DNA of 64,000 nt. Source: a virus. A program made the position numbers and the translations under genes. Numbering within the stretch: position 1 is the first letter of the stretch; every line of letters begins with the position of its first letter. This document shows, piece after piece, positions 34,228 through 41,525 of the stretch. The notes below the pieces were generated by a model. The model was not told the DNA's origin. It saw only the letters and a program-made list of their open reading frames with translations, and did no database searches. The stretch covers positions 95,263 to 159,262 of IMG/VR virus record IMGVR_UViG_3300044609_000960; one strand, 5' to 3'.

Positions 34228-34630
34228 CTTTAGAACCCCAGACGGTTGGAGGGTGAGAGGCCGGGAACAGGGAGGAAGAGAATTCTCCGGTTCAGAAGAA
34301 ACATGGAAGCAGTGGAGAAATTCTCCATATGAGGTAAGTAATACCGGGAAAGTACGTCGTAAGGGAAGCGGTGAAGTCCGTAAACCTAGAGACGATGACC
34401 GAAAACATCAGAGGGTCAACCTCACATGGGATGGTAAACGTGAAGAACCACCTCTACATCAGATGGTAATGGAAGTATTTGGTCCACCTAAACCTAAGGG
34501 AGAGAATATTGTCATTCTTCATAAAGATAATGACGGGACAAATAATGCAATCTCGAACTTAAAATGGGGAACTAAATCAGAAAACGTACAACAAGCCCAC
34601 GACGACGGATTAATCGATAATAGTCGTTAA
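34220..34630 (+). CDS. HNH homing endonuclease with NUMOD4 and PDGW tag
   Basis: 136 aa. A NUMOD4-like motif (EETWKQWRNSPYEVSNTGKVRR) is followed by an HNH_3 core (LHQMVMEVFGPP, ILHKDNDGTNNAISNLKWGT, SENVQQAHDDG). The N-terminus is MNNFRTPDGWRV, carrying the P-D-G-W motif shared with unrelated proteins in this window. Its place between nrdB and nrdA is typical for free-standing phage homing endonucleases. Confidence 0.85.
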   Translation: MNNFRTPDGWRVRGREQGGREFSGSEETWKQWRNSPYEVSNTGKVRRKGSGEVRKPRDDDRKHQRVNLTWDGKREEPPLHQMVMEVFGPPKPKGENIVILHKDNDGTNNAISNLKWGTKSENVQQAHDDGLIDNSR

Positions 34631-34654
34631 ATAAAACTAAATAACTAACTAACC

Positions 34655-34694
34655 AACCCATTGAGTTACATCTTAGTAACTATTGGGTTCGTTT
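34655..34694 (+). terminator. Hairpin after HNH gene
   Basis: Arms AACCCA/TGGGTT and AGTTAC/GTAACT form a long hairpin followed by CGTTT. A weak intrinsic terminator or processing site upstream of the nrdA promoter. Confidence 0.5.
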
Positions 34695-34705
34695 ACCATG
34701 CCTTA

Positions 34706-34714
34706 TGATAGAAT
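34706..34714 (+). promoter_or_regulatory. Extended -10 promoter before nrdA
   Basis: TGATAGAAT, 20 nt before the ATG at 34735. No good -35. Confidence 0.6.
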
Positions 34715-34734
34715 AAACTACCCACTTTGATCAA

Positions 34735-36651
34735 ATGCCAGAACTTCAAGTACCAGAATGGATGAGCAAGGAAGCTGTTGATACCCTCTCACGAGGATAT
34801 CTATGGAACGCTGAGACTCCTAGAGGAATGTTTGAGAGGGTCTCAAATCAAGCAGCAAAGATCCTTGACTACCCAGAGCTCTCTGAGGATCTCTTTGAGG
34901 TTCTTTGGAGAGGGTTTCTTGGCCTAGCCACTCCTGTGGCCAGTAACTTTGGCACCTCAAGGGGACTACCAATTAGTTGCTATTCCACTCATCTTTCTGA
35001 CTCTGTCCAGTCTATCTACTCCCACCTCAAGGAAGTCGCTGCATTATCTAAAAATGGTGGAGGAGTAGGAATATACCTAGGTGATATCCGTCCTTCTGGA
35101 TCCCCAATCGCTTCCGGTGGGAAGAGTACTGGCATTGTGCCATGGGCTCGGCAATATGACCAATGTGCCTCTGTGGTTTCTCAAGGTGGAGTGAGGAGAG
35201 GTAGTTTTGCCATGTATCTCCCAATCGATCATCCTGATCTTGCTGAGTTACTTCGCACCAAAGACCATTCCCAAGGAGACCCACGGGATTTTATCGATAG
35301 TAATATTGCTGTTTCGATCACCGATGAGTGGGTGGAGAGTATGATTACTGGGGATCGGGATAAGCAAAAAATCTTTGGTGAGGTGCTTAAGGCTCGGATG
35401 ATTAGTGGGTCTCCCTACATTATCTACATTGATAACGCTAATCGCGCCAATCCCGAGTGCTATACTCAACGTGGTCTTAAAGTAAGTCTCAGTAATCTCT
35501 GTTCTGAAATCTTCCTTCACACTGACGAAAACCACACCTTTGTATGCGTACTCAGCTCCATCAACCTTGCCCGATGGGAAGAATGGAAAGACTGGAGAGG
35601 GGCAAAGACTGGCAAATCTGTACCTGAGTTGGCCGTATACCTCCTCGATGCGGTGGTTGAAGAGTTTTGCCATAAGGGTGATCGCATGCCTTCCATGGGT
35701 CGGAGTGTCCGCTTTGCACGTAAATCCAGAGCCCTTGGCCTAGGTACTATGGGACTCCATGCTCTTTATCAGTCCAAGAGTCTCCCATTTGCATCTAAAG
35801 AAGCGCGGGATCTCAATATTGAGACTCATCGATTTATTAAAGAACAAGCAATTAAGGCTTCGGAAGAGATGGCCAAACGATATGGCGAGCCGGAGTGGTG
35901 CGAGGGAAGTGGTCGTCGTCATACCCACCTTATGGCAATTGCCCCAACCCGGTCCAACTCAGTTATCTGTGGAGCAGTGAGTCAAGGAATCGAGCCTATT
36001 GACGCAAATTATTATGTTGCTAAGCAAGCAAAAGGAACCTTTGTACGTAAAAATCCTTATCTCGAAAATCATCTGGAGTCTATTGGGAAAAATACAGATG
36101 AGGTATGGGAAAGCATCTTGGAGTTTAGGGGATCTGTGCAACATTTAGACTTCCTGTCAGAGGACGCAAAGAATATCTTCCTTACTGCCCGGGAGACTGA
36201 TCAGTTTGAACTCGTAAAACAGGCATCTGATCGTCAACCATATGTCTGCCAAGGGCAATCCCTCAACCTCTTCGTAGATCCAGAGTCCTCCCCTGAGTAC
36301 CTCTTCAAGCTCCACTTGAGCGCCTGGAAAGGTGGATTGAAATCACTCTATTATCTGAAGAGTAGTTCGCTCCTTGTGAAACGTAAGAAACTCGAGACAG
36401 TAACTAAAACTGCAAAGATCATCACCAAGGAAACGTGCCCATATTGCACTATGGCAAAGTCCTTGCTCAAATCTAAGGGCTATAAAATCGAGGAGATTGA
36501 CCGGGCCGAAGTACCTGACTCAGAGTTTCCTTATCGCACCGTTCCTCAAATCTGGATTAATGGTTCCTATATCGGAGGGTATACTGACCTTGCCGAAAAG
36601 ATCGGCACTCCAGAAAAACAATATGGAGACTGCGCTGCTTGTGAAGGTTGA
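34735..36651 (+). CDS. nrdA: Class I RNR large subunit with inserted glutaredoxin domain
   Basis: 638 aa. Catalytic features of NrdA: SCYSTHLSDSV (first active-site Cys), SKNGGGVGIYLGDIR, the NLCSEI motif (Asn, Cys, Glu), VCVLSSINL (second Cys of the pair) and SLYYLK (Tyr-Tyr radical relay). The N-terminal ATP-cone is absent, so dATP inhibition may be lost. Residues about 558-625 are a glutaredoxin (ETCPYC, Cys568/Cys571; TVPQIWINGSYIGGYTDL), placed between the core and the C-terminal redox tail CAACEG (Cys633/Cys636). This would couple reductase and its reductant in one chain. The stop codon overlaps the next promoter's -35. Confidence 0.93.
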   Translation: MPELQVPEWMSKEAVDTLSRGYLWNAETPRGMFERVSNQAAKILDYPELSEDLFEVLWRGFLGLATPVASNFGTSRGLPISCYSTHLSDSVQSIYSHLKEVAALSKNGGGVGIYLGDIRPSGSPIASGGKSTGIVPWARQYDQCASVVSQGGVRRGSFAMYLPIDHPDLAELLRTKDHSQGDPRDFIDSNIAVSITDEWVESMITGDRDKQKIFGEVLKARMISGSPYIIYIDNANRANPECYTQRGLKVSLSNLCSEIFLHTDENHTFVCVLSSINLARWEEWKDWRGAKTGKSVPELAVYLLDAVVEEFCHKGDRMPSMGRSVRFARKSRALGLGTMGLHALYQSKSLPFASKEARDLNIETHRFIKEQAIKASEEMAKRYGEPEWCEGSGRRHTHLMAIAPTRSNSVICGAVSQGIEPIDANYYVAKQAKGTFVRKNPYLENHLESIGKNTDEVWESILEFRGSVQHLDFLSEDAKNIFLTARETDQFELVKQASDRQPYVCQGQSLNLFVDPESSPEYLFKLHLSAWKGGLKSLYYLKSSSLLVKRKKLETVTKTAKIITKETCPYCTMAKSLLKSKGYKIEEIDRAEVPDSEFPYRTVPQIWINGSYIGGYTDLAEKIGTPEKQYGDCAACEG

Positions 36652-36676
36652 CAGAGATAACCTATTATGATAGAAT
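36648..36676 (+). promoter_or_regulatory. Consensus sigma70 promoter at nrdA/MazG-like junction
   Basis: TTGACA, exactly 17 nt, TAGAAT with TGA extension. The -35 overlaps the nrdA stop and the -10 overlaps an ATG at 36667. Confidence 0.78.
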
Positions 36677-36699
36677 CTAAAAGCCAATTTATTAACGAC

Positions 36700-37155
36700 A
36701 TGATGTTCGATTACGCAAAATTTATCGACCAAGGATATGCCTCTCAGCAGAAATATGCCAAGGCAGCCGGACAACCTGGACCTCTTGACCCAGATCTCAC
36801 CAGAGAAGATCGTCATGCAAAAGTAATCGAGTACATGGGTCATCTTATTGAAGAGACTATTGAAGCCCGAGTTTATGTCCCTCGTCGCAGTTGGAAAAAT
36901 AATGAACCTTCATTCCTAGACAATGATAAAAACCGAGAGGAATTTATCGCAGAGATGTTTGACATTCTTCTCTTCCACCGCGCTGCTCTTGCATACGCCG
37001 GTGTGACAGGATCTGAATTTGCAGAGATTGCGGAAAAGAAAATGAATTACAATTCAAAACGCAAGGACCATAACGTCAATGGTACTGAATCCGCATCTCA
37101 AGACCCCGCACAAGAACTCCAAGGAAACTGCTCATCTGCCAACTTTAATGGCTAA
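36700..37155 (+). CDS. MazG-like/dUTPase-type all-alpha NTP pyrophosphatase
   Basis: About 151 aa from the Met of MMFDYAKF; an in-frame ATG at 36667 (162 aa) lies inside the -10 box and would not be in a transcript from that promoter. The pattern HLIEETIEARVYVPRRSW ... NREEFIAEMFDILLFHRAALAYAG has the EExxE ... ExxxD metal-binding arrangement of MazG/dUTPase_2 enzymes. It probably hydrolyses dUTP, dCTP or another (d)NTP to the monophosphate, feeding the thymidylate or dCMP pathway. The last residues are a polar tail overlapping the next small gene. Confidence 0.72.
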   Translation: MMFDYAKFIDQGYASQQKYAKAAGQPGPLDPDLTREDRHAKVIEYMGHLIEETIEARVYVPRRSWKNNEPSFLDNDKNREEFIAEMFDILLFHRAALAYAGVTGSEFAEIAEKKMNYNSKRKDHNVNGTESASQDPAQELQGNCSSANFNG

Positions 37156-37318
37156 AGAAACACAGTATAAAGCATTTGGCACCACTCGGTGCCATTATTG
37201 CGATGGGAGGGGGTTTCTAATCCTCCAACAATCAACTCTGGAGGGCAAGATCCTCCCTAACCACGTAGAAGAATGCGAAAGGTGCAATGGAAACGGATTT
37301 TTTGAACAGAATAACTAG
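37148..37318 (+). CDS. Small DnaJ-type zinc-finger protein
   Basis: 56 aa from ATG in MAKETQYKAFG. Two CxxCxGxG motifs (CHYCDGRGF and CERCNGNGF) form one DnaJ-like zinc-binding unit. It overlaps the end of the MazG-like gene and the start of the HNH gene, so the three are likely co-translated. Partner unknown. Confidence 0.7.
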   Translation: MAKETQYKAFGTTRCHYCDGRGFLILQQSTLEGKILPNHVEECERCNGNGFFEQNN

Positions 37319-37772
37319 AGGGCAAATTCTTGTTCTTAATGCTAGTTATGAGCCAATCAACATAACCTCTTGGAAGAGGGCATTTGTCCTCCTCTTGAAA
37401 GAGAAGGCTCAAATAATCAATCATAGGGTCATCCGCCTAGTTGAGTATATCAAAATCCCATTTACAAAACTTCGCAATAACAAACCTACCAGAAGCGCAA
37501 TCTACGCGCGAGATGGTCATAAATGCCAGTACTGTGGCGCAACTCGTAAGTTAACTATTGATCACGTTATTCCAAAATCCAAAGGTGGGAGCGATGATTG
37601 GGACAATTTGGTTGTTGCTTGTTCTTCTTGTAATACTAAAAAAGGAGATAAATATCTTGAGCAGACGGGGATGAAGCTCATTAGAATACCAGTTCAGCCA
37701 CGCACTCATCTCGACTTGGCAATTTCCCAAACAAATCTTACAGAATGGCGTGAATACTGTTTTATAGTTTAA
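37287..37772 (+). CDS. HNH endonuclease, cyanobacterial type
   Basis: 161 aa. Family hallmarks: ILVLNASYEPINITSWKRAFVL at the N-terminus, then CQYCGATRKLTIDHVIPKSKGG (HNH His-Asp-His with paired Cys), and CSSCNTKKGDKYLEQTGMKL. This long-form HNH family is very common in cyanobacteria and their phages. It overlaps the zinc-finger gene by 32 nt in another frame. Function could be homing, packaging-linked or host-DNA cleavage. Confidence 0.85.
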   Translation: METDFLNRITRGQILVLNASYEPINITSWKRAFVLLLKEKAQIINHRVIRLVEYIKIPFTKLRNNKPTRSAIYARDGHKCQYCGATRKLTIDHVIPKSKGGSDDWDNLVVACSSCNTKKGDKYLEQTGMKLIRIPVQPRTHLDLAISQTNLTEWREYCFIV

Positions 37773-37774
37773 AA
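37767..37774 (+). promoter_or_regulatory. Late-type motif GTTTAAAA before riboswitch leader
   Basis: One-base variant including the TAA stop of the HNH gene, 32 nt before the first riboswitch-like unit. Confidence 0.45.
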
Positions 37775-37805
37775 TAGTTATATGGAGGGCCAATCAGGTT
37801 CTCTT

Positions 37806-37854
37806 CGTTCATCGGGAGGTATCTCCCGACGCAAGTAGGCCGACGGAAGGAACG
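37806..37854 (+). ncRNA. Glutamine riboswitch-like aptamer, unit 1
   Basis: Outer stem CGTTC/GAACG encloses a perfect TCGGGAG/CTCCCGA hairpin (loop GTAT), then GCAAGTAGGCCGACGGAAGG. This matches, from memory, the conserved core of glnA/Downstream-peptide RNAs (RF01739/RF01704), which bind L-glutamine in cyanobacteria and cyanophages. Confidence 0.82.
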
Positions 37855-37857
37855 CAT

Positions 37858-37902
37858 CGTTCAGCAAGAAATCTTGCCGAAAGTACGCCGACTGAAGGAA
37901 CG
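37858..37902 (+). ncRNA. Glutamine riboswitch-like aptamer, unit 2
   Basis: Same plan as unit 1: CGTTC/GAACG outer stem, inner hairpin GCAAG/CTTGC (loop AAAT), then AAAGTACGCCGACTGAAGG. It differs from unit 1 at two bases of a 20-base core, so binding may differ. It lies 41 nt before the small ORF. Confidence 0.78.
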
Positions 37903-37943
37903 GGATAAGTAAACCTTATTCTCATTTCTTTGGAGGTAAACTA

Positions 37944-38081
37944 ATGGCTAAAGTAGTATATCGTGGCGTTGAGTATGATACTCAAAAACGTCTTGAGTAT
38001 CAACAACAAATGATGCAACAACCCCAACAATACAACGAGACCTATCGTGGTGTTAAGTTTACTAAGGAGGGGCACAAATGA
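37944..38081 (+). CDS. DUF4278-like micro-protein
   Basis: 45 aa: an N-terminal KVVYRGVEYDT motif and a C-terminal YRGVKFTKE motif separated by a Gln-rich stretch. The double YRGV pattern is that of DUF4278, a small cyanobacterial/cyanophage domain. It has a very strong Shine-Dalgarno sequence (GGAGG), rare in this window, and sits directly below two riboswitch-like units. This fits the 'downstream peptide' arrangement, in which glutamine status controls a short protein. Function unknown. Confidence 0.72.
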   Translation: MAKVVYRGVEYDTQKRLEYQQQMMQQPQQYNETYRGVKFTKEGHK

Positions 38082-38173
38082 CAAATAAACTAAATTTTCT
38101 TCAGCTTATCAAAGAGCAGAAGCAAAAAGCAGATAGACGTCATAAAGCATCTTTGGCTCAGATAAAGCGATAG
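38078..38173 (+). CDS. Micro-protein coupled to DUF4278-like gene
   Basis: 31 aa, highly basic and helical (FLQLIKEQKQKADRRHKAS). It starts in an ATGA overlap with the previous stop and has its own GGAGG. It is therefore under the same riboswitch control. No family recognised. Confidence 0.6.
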   Translation: MTNKLNFLQLIKEQKQKADRRHKASLAQIKR

Positions 38174-38180
38174 ATTAAAG
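38173..38180 (+). promoter_or_regulatory. Late-type motif variant GATTAAAG
   Basis: Overlaps the micro-protein stop, 42 nt before the ATG at 38222. A terminator hairpin lies between, so activity is uncertain. Confidence 0.3.
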
Positions 38181-38185
38181 TCAAG

Positions 38186-38214
38186 GAGAGGGGACAATCT
38201 TCCCTCTCTTTTTT
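38186..38214 (+). terminator. Intrinsic terminator after riboswitch/peptide locus
   Basis: GAGAGGG/CCCTCTC 7-bp stem followed by TTTTTT. Confidence 0.85.
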
Positions 38215-38221
38215 ATTAGAT

Positions 38222-38788
38222 ATGGACTTCTATTTTTCTTTTGGCAAAAAGAGAGCTTCAGAAAGAGAAACAATCTTTTCTGCAGCTATTATCTGGGGGT
38301 TCATAGAGGCAATAATGGACCCACTCTTGGACTTCTTAAATAAGAAGATCATAGCAAGATTTGATGGGGAAAAGTTAAAGGTAGTATTTGATGAGTTGGA
38401 TATATTTTGGCTAAGAAATGGTAATAGTAAACATTATTCCGACTCTGACATAAGATTAATAATTTCTTTATTTTTAAGATCAGTAGAAGATAATAATTTA
38501 ACCAGAAAGGAACTTCTTGCTTTAGTAGATTTTATTCAGAGAAAGTGGATTGCCTCTGAGGCATTACAAAAAACCTTTACCCAAACAGACGAGGTAATTG
38601 ATGCTTATGTAGAGGCCACAGTAGATCAGGCAATCGAACTCTATGAGAAGACCTATATGGAAAAGCCACTAACCCCAGAGGAGTTTGTGGCTAATACTGC
38701 AGAAATAATCTTCCATGAGCCAGATGGGAGCAAAGCCCAAGAACTCTTAGGAGGAATGATGGAGATTAAAAATAAATTTTTCTATTAA
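38222..38788 (+). CDS. Unknown protein, possibly membrane-associated
   Basis: 188 aa. A hydrophobic segment near residues 18-40 (IFSAAIIWGFIEAIMDPLLDFL) could insert in or lie on the membrane; the rest is helical and acidic. Residues about 78-118 (DIRLIISLFLRSVEDNNLTRKE ... FIQRKWIASEA) resemble the corresponding part of the protein at 63356-63808, suggesting distant paralogues. The start lies directly after a terminator. It overlaps the methyltransferase stop by 4 nt tail to tail. Confidence 0.6.
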   Translation: MDFYFSFGKKRASERETIFSAAIIWGFIEAIMDPLLDFLNKKIIARFDGEKLKVVFDELDIFWLRNGNSKHYSDSDIRLIISLFLRSVEDNNLTRKELLALVDFIQRKWIASEALQKTFTQTDEVIDAYVEATVDQAIELYEKTYMEKPLTPEEFVANTAEIIFHEPDGSKAQELLGGMMEIKNKFFY

Positions 38789-39999
38789 ATCGACCAAAGA
38801 GGCTTCATTGGCTTTTTAGAATCGGTATTATTCTGCCTAAGAATTTTTGTCGATCCATCATCCTTTCTCTCAGGCTCAATCCATTCTCTCTTACCATCGA
38901 GCACAGCTGCGATCTCAGTAATCCAGTCCCCTGCAGTACATGCAGGGACATTTTGGCAAATTACATTACTATCTTTGGTGGGAATATGGACCTTCTCAGC
39001 GTAGTCATTAGGAAAGCCCATAAGCGCTAGACCTTCTGCCACAGTCAACCAACGGTCCTCGTGGGGATGCATAAGATAAGGCAATGACTTCCACATGAGA
39101 GATTGGGTTCTATACCAGGCCAGCTTCATGCTCCCATCCATGATATTTTTACCTGCTTTTTTCTTCTCAAGAGTGTAGTTGAGCCAACGATTAGCCTTCT
39201 CATCTTTAACAACTCTACAAGCCTCTTCTAACCAACCTGAGTCATGAATAACATTCCATACTGAAGTCATACGTTCAGATGCTACATGAGCAAGTATGTC
39301 TTGCTTAGTCGAACCTACAAACTTTGATTCAATAAACTGCCAGAGTGGATCTTCACTGGGAAGTTTTTTAGACTTACTAACAGAGTCGCTAGGAGCAAAT
39401 CTCCCGTCCTTAAGAAACTTATGGAATGGGTCAAATGATTTTTTGATAGGTGCCATAACAGGTACCTTATCTCCTTTCCATAGGAAGAAGAATGAACGAG
39501 TACGCTCTTGAGGCACTCCATGATTAATCGAGGTGGTTTTCACCAAACTCATAGTATACCCATGTTCATTCGCCAAGGCATTAATCCTTTCTGCAAACTC
39601 CTCACCCATCTTTGAATAAAGAGTAGGGGCATTCTCCACCATAATTGCCTTTGGCTTAATGTTCTTCATTGAAAACTCAGCAGCATTGTACATATGAATG
39701 TTACTAGGAGCTGAGCAACCACGAGGATTATTTGCTTTATCCCCTGAGGTGGTATTTGCCATCGAAAGTCCTGCGCATGGAGGCAAAGACGTAACAATAT
39801 CTACGTACCCTTTAGGAAATGCATTCTCTTCAAAGTCATAAAAAGGCACCTTGTCCATATACTTGAGGCAATATTGATCATTAGCCCCAAACACACTGCC
39901 CCAAGATGCAATCCATTCAGGCTCTGATCCTAGAGCAATCGATGTTCCAACAACACTGCCACCTACTAGGGGGATAATGTGTCCGTGAGTGTACGCCAT
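38785..39999 (-). CDS. DNA (cytosine-5) methyltransferase
   Basis: 404 aa. Conserved C5-MTase motifs: catalytic loop SLPPCAGLS (motif IV, PC), VENAP (motif VI), QERTRSFFF (motif VIII) and GDWITEIAAVL (motif X). Motif I is divergent (PLVGGSVVGTSIALG in place of FAGxGG). The target recognition region lies at about residues 190-320. It methylates cytosine in an unknown sequence context, probably to protect phage DNA; no cognate restriction enzyme is seen. A dyad (CTAAGG-GAT-CCTTAG) lies in its upstream region. Confidence 0.88.
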   Translation of the reverse strand: MAYTHGHIIPLVGGSVVGTSIALGSEPEWIASWGSVFGANDQYCLKYMDKVPFYDFEENAFPKGYVDIVTSLPPCAGLSMANTTSGDKANNPRGCSAPSNIHMYNAAEFSMKNIKPKAIMVENAPTLYSKMGEEFAERINALANEHGYTMSLVKTTSINHGVPQERTRSFFFLWKGDKVPVMAPIKKSFDPFHKFLKDGRFAPSDSVSKSKKLPSEDPLWQFIESKFVGSTKQDILAHVASERMTSVWNVIHDSGWLEEACRVVKDEKANRWLNYTLEKKKAGKNIMDGSMKLAWYRTQSLMWKSLPYLMHPHEDRWLTVAEGLALMGFPNDYAEKVHIPTKDSNVICQNVPACTAGDWITEIAAVLDGKREWIEPERKDDGSTKILRQNNTDSKKPMKPLWSI

Positions 40000-40018
40000 A
40001 AAGTATTTGTGATATTAT

Positions 40019-40033
40019 CTAAGGGATCCTTAG
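40019..40033. repeat. Dyad upstream of methyltransferase
   Basis: CTAAGG-GAT-CCTTAG, 20 nt upstream of the minus-strand ATG and upstream of the plus-strand late motif. It could be an operator for either gene. Confidence 0.4.
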
Positions 40034-40047
40034 ACTGAAAATCTTCG

Positions 40048-40055
40048 GTTTAAAG
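40048..40055 (+). promoter_or_regulatory. Late-type promoter motif GTTTAAAG
   Basis: Perfect octamer, 22 nt before the ATG at 40078; a GGAGG-containing tract follows. Confidence 0.6.
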
Positions 40056-40077
40056 ACTAGGGAGGATAGAATTAGAA

Positions 40078-40374
40078 ATGGACAAAAAACTCTCGACTCA
40101 GGATTACATGGAAATCTTGAAGAAGAAGCGCCAAGATGGGACATATGACTATGCAGATCGTGTGTTCTATAAAGGTAAAGTCATGCTAAAATGTCCTCCA
40201 GGATCTACAAAAGCTGGAAATACCTGCGTCCCATCAATGAAAACACCAGCGGGTATGGGACCTGGAAAAACCTGGCAAAAAGACTTAGGTGGTATTAATC
40301 CCCAACAAGTACAACAACTAACAACAGCTAAATCCCAAAAAGACGTTAAAAAAGCCAGAAAGTCCGGCAGTTAA
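40078..40374 (+). CDS. Small basic protein, unknown
   Basis: 98 aa, Lys-rich, with a short Cys segment (KCPPGSTKAGNTCVP) and a Gln-rich C-terminal part. It has a perfect late promoter motif and a GGAGG ribosome-binding tract, suggesting late and possibly strong expression, perhaps as a DNA-binding or capsid-internal protein (inference). Confidence 0.6.
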   Translation: MDKKLSTQDYMEILKKKRQDGTYDYADRVFYKGKVMLKCPPGSTKAGNTCVPSMKTPAGMGPGKTWQKDLGGINPQQVQQLTTAKSQKDVKKARKSGS

Positions 40375-40392
40375 ATTGTTTTTATAATAACT

Positions 40393-40635
40393 ATGATTGA
40401 AAGAATCTCAAAGCCAATTCGCTTTGATAAGCAAATCCCTTGGCTAATTGTTGCCCGTGATGGAGAAAAATTCTTTGTAGCAAAAGAAGATGTAATTGCA
40501 GAAGATCCCTCAATGGAACTTATTGAGATGGGTTCTCGCTCACTCCTCCAGTGGGCCATGGAATATGACTATCCACTCCGTAAATTTGTAAAGCTCCAAA
40601 AAATCCTTGTTAAGAAGTATTTCGATATTCAGTGA
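40393..40635 (+). CDS. Small protein, unknown
   Basis: 80 aa with a compact folded look (PWLIVARDGEKFFVAKEDVI, then LLQWAMEYDYPLRKF). No motif recognised. It lies 18 nt after the previous gene, probably in the same transcript. Confidence 0.55.
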   Translation: MIERISKPIRFDKQIPWLIVARDGEKFFVAKEDVIAEDPSMELIEMGSRSLLQWAMEYDYPLRKFVKLQKILVKKYFDIQ

Positions 40636-40650
40636 TAAAGAGGTTTCCTA

Positions 40651-40675
40651 TGATAGAATGATGATCAAATCATTC
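40651..40675 (+). promoter_or_regulatory. Extended -10 promoter and hairpin before ThyA-family gene
   Basis: TGATAGAAT at 40651-40659. Hairpin GAATGAT-GATCAA-ATCATTC at 40656-40675 overlaps its 3' half. Confidence 0.6.
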
Positions 40676-40688
40676 ACCTCGGGAGACC

Positions 40689-41525
40689 ATGACTCTATCC
40701 TTTGATTATCAGTACATCAAGATCGCAAAAGAGATCCTTTCTGAAGGAACTGAGATCGTCGGCCGGAATAATCTGCGATACAAGCAGATGTTCGGCCAGA
40801 CTATCAAAGTTGATATTCGGGAAGGATTTCCTGCATTGACCATTCGTAAAATGCCCGTTCGTAATCTCTTCAGAGAGTTTATGTGGGATATCAATGGGGA
40901 TTATAAAGTTTCAGCACTTGGTCCCGCAAAACATTTCTGGGATTTTCTGGCCGATACTGAAGGCCGTCTTGCTGGGTCTTATGGACGTTCTTGGCGCTCT
41001 TGGCCACAAGTCTGCCCAGAACAAGATATGCAATGGGAAAACTTCCGTGCCAAACCATTCGATCAGCTCAAGTGGATCTGGGAACAACTCCGCATTAACC
41101 CCACCAATCGACAACTTGTTCTTCAGACTTTTAATCCTGCTTACGATTCTCTTCACTGCCCTCCTTGTCATCCTAACGTCGTGTTTTCTAGCGATGGGGC
41201 TCATCTGGATATCTTGGTAACAGCTCGGAGTAATGACATGGCCACCGGGGTCCCCTTGGATATGTTCCGTTATAGCATTCTTTGCACAAAGATGGCTCAA
41301 GATGCAAATCTTATTCCTAGGTTTGTGATGTTTACTTCTGCCAATAATCACATCTATCTGCAGAATGAGATGGCCATTGAATCTATTATCAAGAACGTCC
41401 CAATGGAACCTTGTGACCTCTGGATTAATAATGAAAAACCCTTGTTCGATCTTGATCCAGAAATTGATTTTGAATTGATTGATTATCAGTCTCATCCTGC
41501 TGTCCGTATGGAGGTGGCAAACTGA
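40689..41525 (+). CDS. ThyA-family enzyme, candidate dCMP hydroxymethylase
   Basis: 278 aa thymidylate synthase fold. Active-site motif PPCHP (Cys160), SYGRSWRSWP, and RSNDMATGVPLDMFRYSIL. In true ThyA the last motif reads G-x-P-F-N; here Asn is replaced by Asp191, the same change that makes T4 gp42 prefer dCMP. With a separate ThyX at 62597, a second thymidylate synthase would be redundant, so a dCMP (hydroxymethyl)transferase is likely. Folate is the expected cofactor. Its stop overlaps the FEN-like gene start (TGATG). Confidence 0.8.
   Translation: MTLSFDYQYIKIAKEILSEGTEIVGRNNLRYKQMFGQTIKVDIREGFPALTIRKMPVRNLFREFMWDINGDYKVSALGPAKHFWDFLADTEGRLAGSYGRSWRSWPQVCPEQDMQWENFRAKPFDQLKWIWEQLRINPTNRQLVLQTFNPAYDSLHCPPCHPNVVFSSDGAHLDILVTARSNDMATGVPLDMFRYSILCTKMAQDANLIPRFVMFTSANNHIYLQNEMAIESIIKNVPMEPCDLWINNEKPLFDLDPEIDFELIDYQSHPAVRMEVAN

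Noticed and set aside
37790-37940. tRNA gene in the leader before the DUF4278-like gene
   Set aside because: Hairpins are present but there is no cloverleaf or TTCGA loop; the layout fits a glutamine aptamer pair.
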